Source: Paracamarosporium sp. OC-R06-R3
Lineage: Eukaryota > Ascomycota > Dothideomycetes > Pleosporales > Didymosphaeriaceae
DNA: 64,000 bases
Assembly: GCA_019828545.1 (NCBI GenBank)
Contig: JACVRA010000488.1
Span: 62,001 to 126,000 of the forward strand
Direction of reading: 5' to 3'
The position numbers and the translations under genes were made by a program. The first letter of the stretch is position 1, and every line of letters starts with the position of its first letter. This document shows positions 10,299 to 21,075 of this stretch, piece after piece. The notes beneath the pieces are model-generated. The model saw nothing but the letters and a program-made list of their open reading frames with translations, did no database searches and was not told the origin of the DNA.

Positions 10299-11471
10299 AT
10301 GTCCGGCTACAACGGCCGTCGCGGGCCAAACGTCTCCGCGTACGTTGCCAACCTCAACACCATCGTGCCCGACGAGGTGCACGAGTCCAACCCCGACTTT
10401 TCCATGTTCCTCGACACCGATCTGTTCGACCAGTACGACACGGGCAATCTCGACTTCAACGCGTCCCTGGACGTCGACCTGAACACCATCGAGACGCCTG
10501 CGCCGACGACACAAGCGAGCCGCACACTGCCCGCGGCTAGCGCGCCCGACGCCAAAATGGACTTCAACCTCAATGGTAAGCCTGCCCTTCTGCTGCTTTG
10601 TGTGCGTCGTCTTCAATCTGCGGCGTCGTTCGCCGTGTGTTCTGGGCTATTGCGTGCGGTCAAGGATGCTCTGCAGACCCCGCCAAACGCGCTCGGCCAA
10701 CCACTTCACCCCACGCATCCTGCAGCCTTGCAGCCACTCAGATGCACCCGCCTCACGCAGGCGGCCGGGATGTATAGCGCCCGCAACGACGCATACACCT
10801 GCCCCAATCACGCAATACCGCACGGCGCTGCTCGCTGAAGACGGCCGCCAGCGACTGCACCTTGCACTCTGTCGCCATTCTACTCTCCATCAGCCATGGC
10901 TAACTTCGATCTCTTCACAGGCGACTTCCAGTTTGCCGACTTCTCCAACTTCTCCCAGCCCCTCTCCATCGACCCGTCCATCCAGAACCCGCTGCCCGCC
11001 GCCCGCACCTACTCGGTAGGCAACGCCTACACGTCACCCGCCTCGAGCGCCGTGTCCCCCATCATCCCAGGCTTCGATGCTGCCGCCGGTAAGAAGCGCA
11101 AGCACGAGAGTGCCGCCGACACCCCGAGCCAACCCCCTACAGATGAGACGGCACGCCACGCCGCCGAGGAGGACAAGCGCCGCCGCAACACGGCCGCGAG
11201 CGCCCGCTTCCGCATCAAGAAGAAGCAGCGCGAGCAGGCCCTCGAGAAGACGGCCAAGGAGATGACGGAGCGCGTCAGCGTCCTCGAGACGCGCATCCAG
11301 CAGCTCGAGACGGAAAACACGTGGCTCAAGAGCCTCATCACCGAGAAGAACGGCGGCAAGGCCTCGCCCTCGGAGCTCCAGGCCAGACTCTCAAAGCGCG
11401 AGGAGAACGAGCGGAGTAACGGCAACAGGACCGATGGCGTCGGCACAAAGGCCTCCGCCTCAAAGGCCTAG
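10299..11471 (+). CDS. metR: bZIP transcription factor, CYS-3/MetR type
   Basis: Two exons, 10299-10575 and 10921-11471, encode 275 residues. The N-terminus (NGRRGPNVS, then ANLNTI) and the Asp/Phe-rich activation-like region match sulfur regulators of the Neurospora CYS-3 / Aspergillus MetR type. The basic region at about residues 177-195 contains RRRNTAASARFR followed by KKKQREQ; a leucine-zipper helix runs to about residue 235 and ends WLKSLITEKN. Known relatives activate sulfate assimilation and methionine/cysteine genes when sulfur is scarce. The single intron is 345 nt, far longer than others here, and contains an ATG at 10896 that reads in frame straight through the acceptor, giving a possible 191-residue isoform that lacks the first 92 residues but keeps the whole bZIP. 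Other Zip1/GCN4-like roles cannot be excluded. Confidence 0.9.
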
Positions 11472-13438
11472 AGGCCACAATTCTCCGCTTTGATCCTTCT
11501 TGTTGACTGTTTTCTGGACCGAATACTGGGCTTCGGCTTTCGCTGGCTTGGGCGCTGCTCGACCATGGTTGTCGGGCTGGGTCCCGTCGGCGCGCACACT
11601 GTATTCTCGCTTTGTGTTATAGACTAGGTGGCCTTCCTGCCTCCCCTGCGAGAGAGAGGATGGCTCGGCGGAGTAGCGTGTGCGATGCTCATGTTGAAAT
11701 GAGTTCATGGGGAAGCTCGGTATATATGATTCACCAATATGATTCGCGATTTTACTTTTCTCTTTGAATCTCGTTGCACTGCGTGCATTCGTTAAGACGT
11801 TCTTGCTCTGCATGTTTGTTTGTGTGTCTATCTACCTGTCTACTTTGATCCGTCTCAGGCCTGGTGTCTACGCCCCTTCCCACCGACACGACGACGACAA
11901 CCTCACCACCTCACCACATGGCACCCACGCCCGCCGACGCCCAATCTACCCACCGCTCCGCTACGCCACGCCACGCCACACGCCCTCACCCCCATCCACC
12001 CACCGCTTACCTCCGGCCCAGCTTGCAGATTTTCTCCCATCGCACATACGCCAACGCGGACCCATATCACGCAATCGTCGCGCTCCCAGACCAATACCGC
12101 CAAGCGCCCGGCCGGCCAGGATCAGCGAGCGCGAGGGCAAGGCGCACGCAGCGCGCTCCGAGCATGCGGGCTAGAATAGCTTTTCGCTTCCCGGTCGGGT
12201 TCCCGCGCGCGAGGTGCTGTGCGGTGCTGTAGGTGGTGCATATGCAGGGCAGGTGTCGTCCCGGCGCGGGAGGGCGAGGATGGGACGGGGGTGCGTGGGC
12301 TGCCGAGGTCGGAGGAGGGAGTGAGTCAGGTGGTGAGTGGGTGAGGGAAGTGGTGAGGTAGGTGCGGGTGGGATGTGGGTTCAGTGGGTTCAGTGGGATT
12401 TGGAGGTTAGAGGGGATAGGTTGGGTTGCGTGGTACGGTGGTGGGTAGATAGGGCTTTGGGTGAGTTGTTGTCGGAAGGAGATGGATTGGAGGTGTGGTG
12501 TGGTGATGAGATGAGATGTATTGGTAGGTATGGTGATGTGGTGTGCTGGGTTCTTGGTGTACCGTAGGGTGTGGTGCTCGCATCGCGCGGCTCGGAGCGA
12601 AGCTGCTTGTGCTGGATTCTGAAGACGTCGGATGGGTCCCATTGGACCTTGCCGCTGGTAGCGGTGCAGCAGCAAGCGGTCTAGGCGGTCTGGGTATAGT
12701 GTTGATGACGGGCCAATGGGGCTTGGTGAATGCACATGCGAGCGCGCATTGCAGTGGAAGGGGAGTGGCAGTCTTTCTTTGTGTATTGTTGCACGTCTAT
12801 AGGTAAAGTGCTGTCTACATCGTTAGTGAGAATTGCAAAATTACTGGTTTCCGAAGGTGCTTGAAGGGTTGAACCGCTAGTTGTTGTTTGCTAGCACCGT
12901 CGACAGCATCAAGCATGCTCATGGCCTTGCTGGATATAGCTATCATTGCTCCTGGGCCAGTTCTCCCATTCGAGCCACACAGACTGAGCACGGCCGTGTG
13001 TACTGCTGCGGTTACCTGCATTGCGACAGTATTGTCGGTTGTGCAGTAGGCAAGCCTCATAGGATGAGGTGTGTATCCGACGGAAGATAAAGTAGGTATG
13101 GCTGTCTCTGCGACACCTGTCATTCTGTCAAACGCACGTGGGAAGATAAGCCACTTCTTTTCGCGCCACCGAGGTAGGGCTGAGACCGTAGCACGCGGGT
13201 AATGGTGGCAGTTGCACACGTCCACTGAACATGCGGGGCGCGCAATCAAAAAATGGACAGATTGCAGGCAAAGCGGACGGGTGACGGCAAGATGAACGGT
13301 TGATCGATAATGACATCTCGATGATCGGGCGTACATGGAATGCTGATAGATGGGAATGCAGGTGCAGGGAAATAGTCTCCTTTGAAGGTAAAGCGGTTGA
13401 AGAGACGGTATAAAAGGCGTATTCCGCCTGTGAGAGTT
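11472..13438. other. Intergenic with C-rich then G-rich strand switch
   Basis: This holds the 3' flank of the bZIP gene and the promoter of the next plus gene. From about 11850 to 12110 the plus strand is C/A-rich (CCACC, CACGCC runs); from about 12230 to 12570 it is G/T-rich (GGTGGTGAG, GGGTGAGGG runs). Frames open here are compositional artefacts. No gene is supported. Confidence 0.5.
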
Positions 13439-14479
13439 ATGCGTTATCTGCGCTTGCATCAGAATATTTACGTTCGATCATACGTCATGTCGATACCTTC
13501 CGTTGGTTTGGAAGCCGCTGTGATGCCATGTGTCGGTCCATCACTTCTCGGTCCCGATGCAGTCCTCCAACACCAGATAGATGGAGAGCGATCCTTTGTA
13601 TCAGAAGGGGTTGGGGATGAGCGAAATGATGCCGTCATCGTGCTGCCGTCGTCAGACAGCATTTGCTCCACGAGAACGGACGGAACCATGTCTTCTTGGA
13701 GGAGTTCGAGCACTGGCTCCACACTCGCGACATCGGTTGCATCTTCACTGAGTAAAGGAGTGTCGATGATCTGGAACAGACTTAGCGGTGTCACCAAGTC
13801 GAACAGATCACCAAGAACATCACGATGGAGCCAAGATGAATCATGGCCACTGCCTTATGAAGAGAACTTCGATCTGGAAGCTGGTGTCTTTCTGCCACTT
13901 CAACCCCTCAACGGATACGGGACTTACGCCGAATGCGACTTCGTAGGTTCTCCATGTTCTGAGAAAAAGGAATCCACCTCGATACGACTGACGTTTGAGT
14001 TTGAATGCAAATCCCATACTTTTGAGCTTGAGTTCGCTGTGTTTCGCCAATGGAAGTACGTGTCACTCTTGTTCAGTGCCGTGCAAGAAGATGGTGTCAA
14101 TTGTGTTCTGATGTGGGACGAGCTTGAGGAGTTGCAAGTAATGGCAGGCGACTGGGAAGCAAGAGTAAGGCCGGGATGGCACATTACAGTTTTCTGCCAG
14201 GATGACAACGTCGACGATGATGAATATAGCGAAGTGGGGGATGTAAAAGACGAGTTTGGAGATGACGAGAAAGCGTATAATGAGGAGTGGTGGTTCAAAC
14301 GCTGGAAGACCAGGGTCGAGAGGAAGAAGGAGGGATTGAGGAACAAGCAAAAGCCTTGGATGGTCGGCGCCGTGTCCGTGGTCGGCATTGGTATAGCGTT
14401 TTGTATAGTTTCTTGGATTTCGTTCAGACAACATCTCACAATAGCGACGGAAGAAGAGCTGAAGGGTCCGAACGCGTAG
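13439..14479 (+). CDS. Ubiquitin-like-domain protein with C-terminal membrane anchor
   Basis: A single-exon frame; the first ATG is at 13439 (346 residues), with another at 13487 that may be the true start. Residues about 181-254 resemble the fungal ubiquitin-like domain often called ULD_2: beta strands with FECKSHTFELEF, a central tryptophan/leucine helix, and a diagnostic ending VRPGWHITVF. An acidic Asp/Glu-rich linker follows, then basic residues and one hydrophobic segment at about 306-329 (WMVGAVSVVGIGIAFCIVSW) with a short tail, so the protein looks tail-anchored. The N-terminal 150 residues are Ser/Thr-rich and probably disordered. Function is unknown. Domain assignment is by pattern and moderately secure; the topology is inferred. 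Confidence 0.72.
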   Translation: MRYLRLHQNIYVRSYVMSIPSVGLEAAVMPCVGPSLLGPDAVLQHQIDGERSFVSEGVGDERNDAVIVLPSSDSICSTRTDGTMSSWRSSSTGSTLATSVASSLSKGVSMIWNRLSGVTKSNRSPRTSRWSQDESWPLPYEENFDLEAGVFLPLQPLNGYGTYAECDFVGSPCSEKKESTSIRLTFEFECKSHTFELEFAVFRQWKYVSLLFSAVQEDGVNCVLMWDELEELQVMAGDWEARVRPGWHITVFCQDDNVDDDEYSEVGDVKDEFGDDEKAYNEEWWFKRWKTRVERKKEGLRNKQKPWMVGAVSVVGIGIAFCIVSWISFRQHLTIATEEELKGPNA

Positions 14480-15238
14480 TTGGGATATTATTAATCCTTG
14501 GCTGTAAATGAGTAAGGCGCGATTGGTGTTTTTACCGAAGTGTAAAGGGACGAGGGCCGTCTACCTTTACATTGTGCATTATAGTTCGACGCGGGATGCT
14601 TAGATCACCAGTGAAGCATGTTAAATGAATCTCGGAGCATTTCCGTCAAAGCCAGGGACATCGAACATGCCGTTATAGGAAGTAGGTGAGAAACCGTCGA
14701 TTGCAGCGATTTTCCCCGGATAGTTTCCGGTACAATTCACGGCGACTTTCCGCACCTTGGCAGCAATCTAGATGGCTACTTGAGCGAAGCTGCGGCAAAT
14801 GCAGCGGCCGTTACTGATAAAGCTGCCTACATGCGCAAAGACTTGTTCGAAGAGGTTGGTGCAAGGCGACAGCGAAGTTGACGGCTCGGTTGGGTTGTGG
14901 TGAGGTTAAGATGGGTAGATGGACAGGGGTGTAGGGATCGTGGCTGCTGCTGGGGAAACCGCGGCCGTGTTTATGTCTTGGCACCTTCAAGCCTACCGAG
15001 ACTCTGCGCTTCCGCAGGTACGACGCTTTACCACGCGCGATACTTGCACCTACGAAATTGCTACGCGTCTTTCTATTGTAGCATCTGCACCACATTCGAG
15101 GTTGAGTATATGATTGATAAGAGAAGTGTCGACGTCATTGCAGCTGCATTCCTCGCTCCCGAATCCAAAACCTCGCACCAGATCTCCCCGCATACCACAT
15201 GAGATAACGTTCGTACGACCGCCGACAACTCCAGAGCC
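14480..15238. other. Intergenic
   Basis: 3' flank of the tail-anchored protein gene and promoter of the DUF3405 gene. An ACGCGT occurs at 15063-15068. No gene seen. Confidence 0.5.
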
Positions 15239-17707
15239 ATGCTAGGCTTCCGCCCACTCCAAGTGGCCAAACGGAAGCTGCATTCCTACAACGAAATCCC
15301 TGCCTACGACGTCGAAGATCTCGACTACGAAAAACACAACAGTAGCGACGATGAAAGCGACGACTCTTCCGCCACCTCTTCACCATATTCATCTAGAACA
15401 TCGTCGGGTGTTTATGCTCCGCCGAAGCAGATACAGCGAGCCATTTCACGACCGTCGGTGAGCGCCTACAGCTACAAGAACCCGCGAGCTTTCACTCGAT
15501 ACTTTGGGCTGGCAATAGGTTCAACACTGCTCTTGTTCATGTTCTTTTTGCTGAACCAGAGCTGGGCGTCAATACGAAGCGCTGAGCTGGGCTTACATAA
15601 AGATCCGCCTCCGAAGCCAGTGTGGGAGAGCTTTCCTTTCCTGAAGAGATACCATGGCGGGATACGGACACTGGTCAGCAGAGGAGAGAACGTCCCAGAG
15701 TATCCGCAGAAGGAAGACATAGACCCAGAGATGCCACCACAAGAGCCCAAGGAGGTTTCGCCTAAAGAAAAACGCATGGAGGGTGGAAACTTGCCCGACT
15801 CTGTACCTTTCAACCCTTATCCCGATTACCAGAGCCAAAAGTACATCAACGAGTATGGCCCGGTAGAGACATGTTATCTGGACGAAAGTGGAAAAGTACA
15901 GATTCCATCAATGCGGGTATACAACGGTTTAACGAAAGGAACACCAGACAACGTCATTGGATCCTACGACTTGCTTGGGTTACGTAAAGACGTATGCTTC
16001 GAGCGCTTTGGACGCCTAGGCCCGTATGGACTCGGGTACACTAAAAGGCGAGGAGGTAGCGGTGCCGCTATGGAAGGTGATCGCGAAGGCAGTGAGAAGG
16101 TGTGGGAGCAGAGCCCTGAAGTTGACTTTCGCGAGGTTAAGTGGGGCGAGGCGCTCGATCGCTGCTTAGAAAAAAACAAGGAGCGTTTTAAGCCCGTTCG
16201 TGGTACTCACGAACACAAGTTTCAGACCATGGACGCGAAGAACGTGGATGCGAAGAATTCGGATTTCACAACGCTCACGGCTCGAAATGTCAGTGAGAAG
16301 AGCAATGATACCGTCAGCGAACAACCGAAAAACAAGCAAAACAAGCACAACAAGCTCCTTCCCCGTACAGCAGTTCTCATCAGAACCTGGTCGGATTATG
16401 AGTATGATGACGAGGACATCATGTATCTCCGATCTCTCATCTCCGAGCTCAGTATTGGGTCTGGTGGGGAGTATCAGGTACACTTCCTGATCCATGTCAA
16501 GGACGACAACAAGCAGATCTGGGCCGAAGAAGAAGTATATCAAGAGGTCCTCAACAAGTCCCTACCTGCCGAGTTCGCAGGCATGGGCACGCTTTGGTCT
16601 GAACGTCAAATGGGCCTCATCTATGGCGGCATCGAAGAATCTATGTACCGCGACTTGCCCGTTCACGGCGCATACCGCTCTACTTACATGCCCGTAACCT
16701 ACTTTGCCCACCAACACCCTGAATTTGAGTTCTTCTGGCACTGGGAGATGGACGTCCGCTATACTGGCCATTATTACCACTTGTTCAAGAAGATCAGCGA
16801 GTGGACAGACAAACAGCCACGCAAAGGTCTTTGGGAACGGAACGCGCGCTTCTACGTTCCCGCTGTGCACGAATCCTGGGAAGACTTCTCCCAAATGGTC
16901 CGTGTTCAGACTGAGCACGGAACGAACAGCAAAGCCAACGCCTGGTCCTCACACCTTCCCCCAAATCCACATATGCCAGAACCTGAAACCCAGAAAAAGG
17001 AGAAGCCAATTTGGGGCGCAGAACCACCCCTCGACTACCCCGACATCGAGATCGACGAAGCTGTTAAGCCGCCTCGTTCTTTGGTAGAAGATAAGTACCA
17101 ATGGGGCGTCGGAGAGCCCGCTGACTTGATTGTCCTCAACCCGCTCTTTGACCCTGACAGCACGAATTGGGTCCTCGCCGAGGACGTCACAGGCTACAAC
17201 AAAACGCAAGGATTTCCACCTCGCCGTGTAGCGATTAACACATCGGGCCGCCTTTCACGTCGGTTGCTGGAGACAATGCATCGTGAGCAATCCATTCATC
17301 GGCACACAATGTTCTCGGAAATGTGGCCCGCTTCTTGTGCGCTGCACCACGGACTGAAGGCTGTCTATGCGCCGCATCCCGTATACATCGATCGTAAATG
17401 GCCGGTGCAATACCTCGCTGCTATATTCAACAATGGTCGCAATGGAGCGAGTGGTGGCTCACGGCTAAGTGTATTTAGCGATGACAGGCAGCATAATTTC
17501 TTGGGAACGACGTGGTACTATCATGCAGGACACGCCCCCAATCTATGGAAGCGATGGCTTGGCTACAAAGTCGATAACGATGGCGGAGAGCAGGAAGAGT
17601 TAGCGGGAGAGGGAAGGATGTGTTTGCCTGCCATGCTTTTGCATCCTGTCAAGCAAGTTGACTTGATTCAAGAACGGGTGGAAGATTCCGAGGTTATCGC
17701 GACATAA
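15239..17707 (+). CDS. DUF3405 type II membrane protein
   Basis: One exon of 822 residues. Residues 1-85 are polar and Ser/Asp-rich (cytosolic), residues 88-108 form a single hydrophobic signal-anchor, and the rest should lie in the secretory lumen. The luminal part shows the DUF3405 pattern: a region with RTWSDYEYDDEDIMYLRSLI, then FEFFWHWEMDVRYTGHYYHL, WERNARFYVPAVH, and a C-terminal block around FSEMWPASCALHHGLKAVYAPHPVY. DUF3405 proteins are fungal and considered glycosyltransferase-like from their fold and topology; no activity is established that I know of. The Asp in MDVRYTG sits where a metal- or sugar-binding acid might be, which is inference. The gene converges on the hydrolase gene. 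Confidence 0.87.
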   Translation: MLGFRPLQVAKRKLHSYNEIPAYDVEDLDYEKHNSSDDESDDSSATSSPYSSRTSSGVYAPPKQIQRAISRPSVSAYSYKNPRAFTRYFGLAIGSTLLLFMFFLLNQSWASIRSAELGLHKDPPPKPVWESFPFLKRYHGGIRTLVSRGENVPEYPQKEDIDPEMPPQEPKEVSPKEKRMEGGNLPDSVPFNPYPDYQSQKYINEYGPVETCYLDESGKVQIPSMRVYNGLTKGTPDNVIGSYDLLGLRKDVCFERFGRLGPYGLGYTKRRGGSGAAMEGDREGSEKVWEQSPEVDFREVKWGEALDRCLEKNKERFKPVRGTHEHKFQTMDAKNVDAKNSDFTTLTARNVSEKSNDTVSEQPKNKQNKHNKLLPRTAVLIRTWSDYEYDDEDIMYLRSLISELSIGSGGEYQVHFLIHVKDDNKQIWAEEEVYQEVLNKSLPAEFAGMGTLWSERQMGLIYGGIEESMYRDLPVHGAYRSTYMPVTYFAHQHPEFEFFWHWEMDVRYTGHYYHLFKKISEWTDKQPRKGLWERNARFYVPAVHESWEDFSQMVRVQTEHGTNSKANAWSSHLPPNPHMPEPETQKKEKPIWGAEPPLDYPDIEIDEAVKPPRSLVEDKYQWGVGEPADLIVLNPLFDPDSTNWVLAEDVTGYNKTQGFPPRRVAINTSGRLSRRLLETMHREQSIHRHTMFSEMWPASCALHHGLKAVYAPHPVYIDRKWPVQYLAAIFNNGRNGASGGSRLSVFSDDRQHNFLGTTWYYHAGHAPNLWKRWLGYKVDNDGGEQEELAGEGRMCLPAMLLHPVKQVDLIQERVEDSEVIAT

Positions 17708-18019
17708 TTTGCGAAGTGTGTATGAGGCTTTTTGCATTGGGATGGAGTTCTGATCATGCAAGCGGGTGTGCGAGGCGTTCAGGGGTTGGCTGATTAATTA
17801 GGCTGTGAATACGGTAGTGGCTGGCGTATCACTTTTATATTGTTTGGATGGAGACATGTTTTCACGCTGGCATGTTGTACGTATGTTTGTTCTATATATC
17901 ATATGAATTATGGGTTTATGTCAAGATTCGTATGCTTTGTAATGTTGTACATGACGCCCAACATTCAAGGTATAACGAGATCATATACAAGTATACAAAT
18001 CATGCATAGTATCTATCGC
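17708..18019. other. Convergent 3' flanks
   Basis: A 312-bp gap between two converging genes, AT-rich with poly(A)-signal-like stretches. Nothing else seen. Confidence 0.5.
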
Positions 18020-19028
18020 TCAAGAAAGCCACTTTTTCTCTACCCAGCTCAGTTCTTCCTTCAACCACGGCTCCTCATCCTCTTTGATAGCTACATCAAA
18101 TCCGTGTTCACCTGTCTTCCCGTACGCAAGTCTGATGTCGACTTCGGGGATAATACGCCTAGTCTTTTCAACAAAGTCCACACTATCCTGGAAAATCACG
18201 ATACTATCCTCGGTGGCGTGGAAGATTGTTGTAGGAGGCAAATACTCTGCACCTTCGACTGCAGTGATAGGCCAAAGGTTTTTGCCCACACCAAAGAATT
18301 CATTGTAACGATTGTGGGCGTCGAGCGCAAGGGTCAGTCCAAAGCGGATAGGGTCGTAGAGGCTGGCGGAAGACACGATGGCGCCAGGCTTGATGAAATT
18401 GGGAAGGTGCTCATCGAGCCATTCTTTGGGTGGAGAAGTACGTCCATAAGCTTTGTACTCAGGGTCACGACGAGCGAAGTTCGTCATGGGATATTGTGCA
18501 AGGATGGCTTTGATCTCGCCTTTCGGCCTGGTGAGTCCGGATTGCAACGACATGTATCCGCCAGCTGATTCGCCAGAGACCAGCAGATGTTCGTAGTCAA
18601 GATCTACATTGATGCTCTGGGAGGCAAGATACTTGTCCACGCCTTTGTCGTGGAACCACGTCCAAAAGTCTGCGAGGTCTTCGAGAATTTCGGCCCCGCT
18701 GGCTTCTGGGGTGAGACGGTAATTGGGGAGAATCGTGATGGCGTTATTGCGGCGTACGAGTGGGATCCAGAATGCAGGGGTCCAGTCTGGGAACAACGCA
18801 TCGCCAAGGATCTTGGGGGTCAGTTTGATTTCCGGGTCGTTGGGAATGCGAACTTACGAGACAACCACCATGAAATCTGACTGCAAGAGGAACCTTCCCG
18901 GGCTTGAGATCTTTGGGGACTAAGATACCAACTTTGATCTTGTGGTCTCCAATCTGTTTGAAATGTGTCTCGTAGACATGGAAAGAGTCAAAGCGCGTGG
19001 CTGCTGTGGTGTCGTCGTAAGGCGCCAT
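18020..19028 (-). CDS. Alpha/beta hydrolase (abhydrolase_3 / HSL-like)
   Basis: Two exons on the minus strand, 19028-18858 and 18811-18020, joined in phase 0 to give 320 residues. The join creates HGGCLILGD, the oxyanion-hole HGG motif followed by the usual turn. The nucleophile elbow is GESAGG; the acid is probably the Asp in HATEDSIV and the histidine is in GEHGFD, so the catalytic triad looks complete. The NYRLTPE motif after the first strand is typical of the hormone-sensitive-lipase group. No signal peptide is apparent, so it is likely cytosolic. The substrate is unknown: small esters, lactones or secondary-metabolite intermediates are all possible. No biosynthetic cluster surrounds it. 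Confidence 0.88.
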
Positions 19029-19693
19029 GGCTAGATATGTGCTTGGATAGAAAGCAAGAAAATACCCGAGAGAAGGCACACAAAAACTGGTGGATTGATA
19101 TTTGCAAAGCTGGTCACAAAAAGCGTTTGCAAAGTATTTTGTCCAGCTCCATCAGTGTACGAATGCCTCTTATACTTCCCTCATCGCGACACACCTCGGC
19201 CGAACTATGTGCCCACCAATCCCAAATTGTTTCGTTTCGCCCTTCGCATAGCGTTCGCTACCAAGACCGTGCGTATTGCTTCATAATCATTTCTTGTTCA
19301 TGGTGTTGAAAGAGGGAATTTATGTCTGTGCGTTTGATCCGCCATGCCAAGACTGGAGATCTCAGGCCGTGCGCTGTTGCAGTAGCGTAACTCGCTGTTT
19401 TAGGGCGGGGTAAGCTAGTCGGCCGAAAGGGCGGTGGTGTTGGGGGGCAAGATCTTGTTTTTGGCTGAAAACTGTCAGCTTCCCCTTCACGAGCGCGGCG
19501 TGGACTCTCAATCGGTCGAATAACTTCTACAATCTTTTGTGGGACAAGAAAAAGGCTAAGTGCAATGGGATTGCTAACATCATCCTTGTTACCTCCGAGA
19601 CGACACCATCTAGCACCTAATCGATGGATATCCAACACGTATTCGTCACACGGCAAACGCCATGGTCGACATGGGACTAAGTTTACAGCACAA
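19029..19693. other. Intergenic
   Basis: Promoter of the hydrolase gene and 3' flank of the GH76 gene, both on the minus strand. No gene seen. Confidence 0.5.
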
Positions 19694-21075
19694 TCATGCC
19701 ACTGCCACTGCGGCGACCAAACAATCCATGGCAGAGCTCTGCGTTGAGGCGTTTGCAGGATATACCGGATTAAAAGGCCCCGTCCAATCTATCGACAATT
19801 GATTTCGGGCGTTACGAGCATTCTTCCAGATACTCCTCGCATTTTGTTTGAAGAAGTCTCTATACGCATTCCTTGGGCTTGCTTTGTGCAGAATGAGCAA
19901 GTTCCTGACGAAGATGCCTTTGAATTGTGAACCGTCAGGACCACAATTCGGTTCGCATGGATCTTTAAGTATTCCAGACGGAGCGAGTGTAGCGATAGCC
20001 GCTTCGGCAATGCTGTGTGCTGTATTAATCCAGGAATTGTCACGGGTCGCCTTGCTCAACTCAACGAGACCACCAAGGATGACTCCTTGGTTGTATGTCC
20101 AGATCGTGCCTCCATTGTTTCGACAAGTCTGCTGATCAAGGCCGTCATTGATAGTGGAATTGCTTCTGATCATGCCCGTACCTCTGAACCAGGCCAACTG
20201 TTGCTTTGCGATGTCTAAATATGGCGGACTGAAAGATGCATGTCCCACTCGGTTAGCCAGTGACGCTGCGGTGCTGAAGAAGAGCTCGTTGGCGATTGCG
20301 TTGACGTAAGTATGATTTTTGTCCCACCAGATCCCACCAACACCTCCATTGTTTCTACTGCAGTTTGTTTTGCCGAACACGGAATACATATCTTTGAATA
20401 TAGACTGTGCTTGAGTAAGATAACGGCGGTCTTGAGTGAGATCGTATGCAGCTATCCATCCAAGAGCCCACCACCCTTCGTCGCTGAAGCGCCATCAGTA
20501 TCGGAACATGTAGTCATTGCTCATACTGACTCATAATAACTAGGAACGTATAAGCAATAGATTACGTGCATTTGGTCCCTCACTTACTCGTTCAAAAAGC
20601 CTTTGAATTTGTGTCGATGGGGCTTACCATGCTGCTGCACATACCATGGAGGAGCATAAGGCCATCGGTCTCCATAGTAAGTCTGCATCAGATACGGTTC
20701 AGCATCTATTCCCACAACTTTCGCCATCTCCGCATTGTACTGGGGTGCTTTGATATAAGTCTTCGAAATCACACCGGAGATCTGTCGTTCCAAACTACCA
20801 TCTACGGTTGCTAGCCCAGCGAGAACAGTAAGACCTAACCGTACGTTAGATTTCCCAATAAGATCCAACGTAAAGATCCAATCCCTACAATTTGCACTGT
20901 TCCACCATCCAGTACTTGGTATCCAGAGGCCATTGGAAGAATTATACCACTGCTGCAAGGCGCCATAAGTAGCTTCTAGATTGGCCTGGGAGATGTCCTG
21001 AAAAACGGTCGCACCATAAGACAATCTTGCTAGACTTGTCAACAAAGTGAAATAAACAATATCCTTGAACAGCAT
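19694..21075 (-). CDS. GH76 endo-alpha-1,6-mannanase (secreted)
   Basis: Two exons, 21075-20588 and 20483-19694, give 425 residues. The N-terminus is a signal peptide ending near residue 22. The splice join creates the family motif D-D-E-G-W-W with the catalytic Asp pair at residues 163-164, so the active site spans the exon boundary and confirms the intron. Other family features are FTLDLIGKS, GIWWDKNHTY, NAIANELF, and IWTYNQGVILGGL near the C-terminal third. Fungal GH76 proteins (Dfg5/Dcw1 type) act on the alpha-1,6-mannose backbone and help link GPI mannoproteins to the wall. The C-terminus, ending AMDCLVAAVAVA, is only weakly hydrophobic and no clear GPI signal is present, so this may be a freely secreted form. 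Confidence 0.9.
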
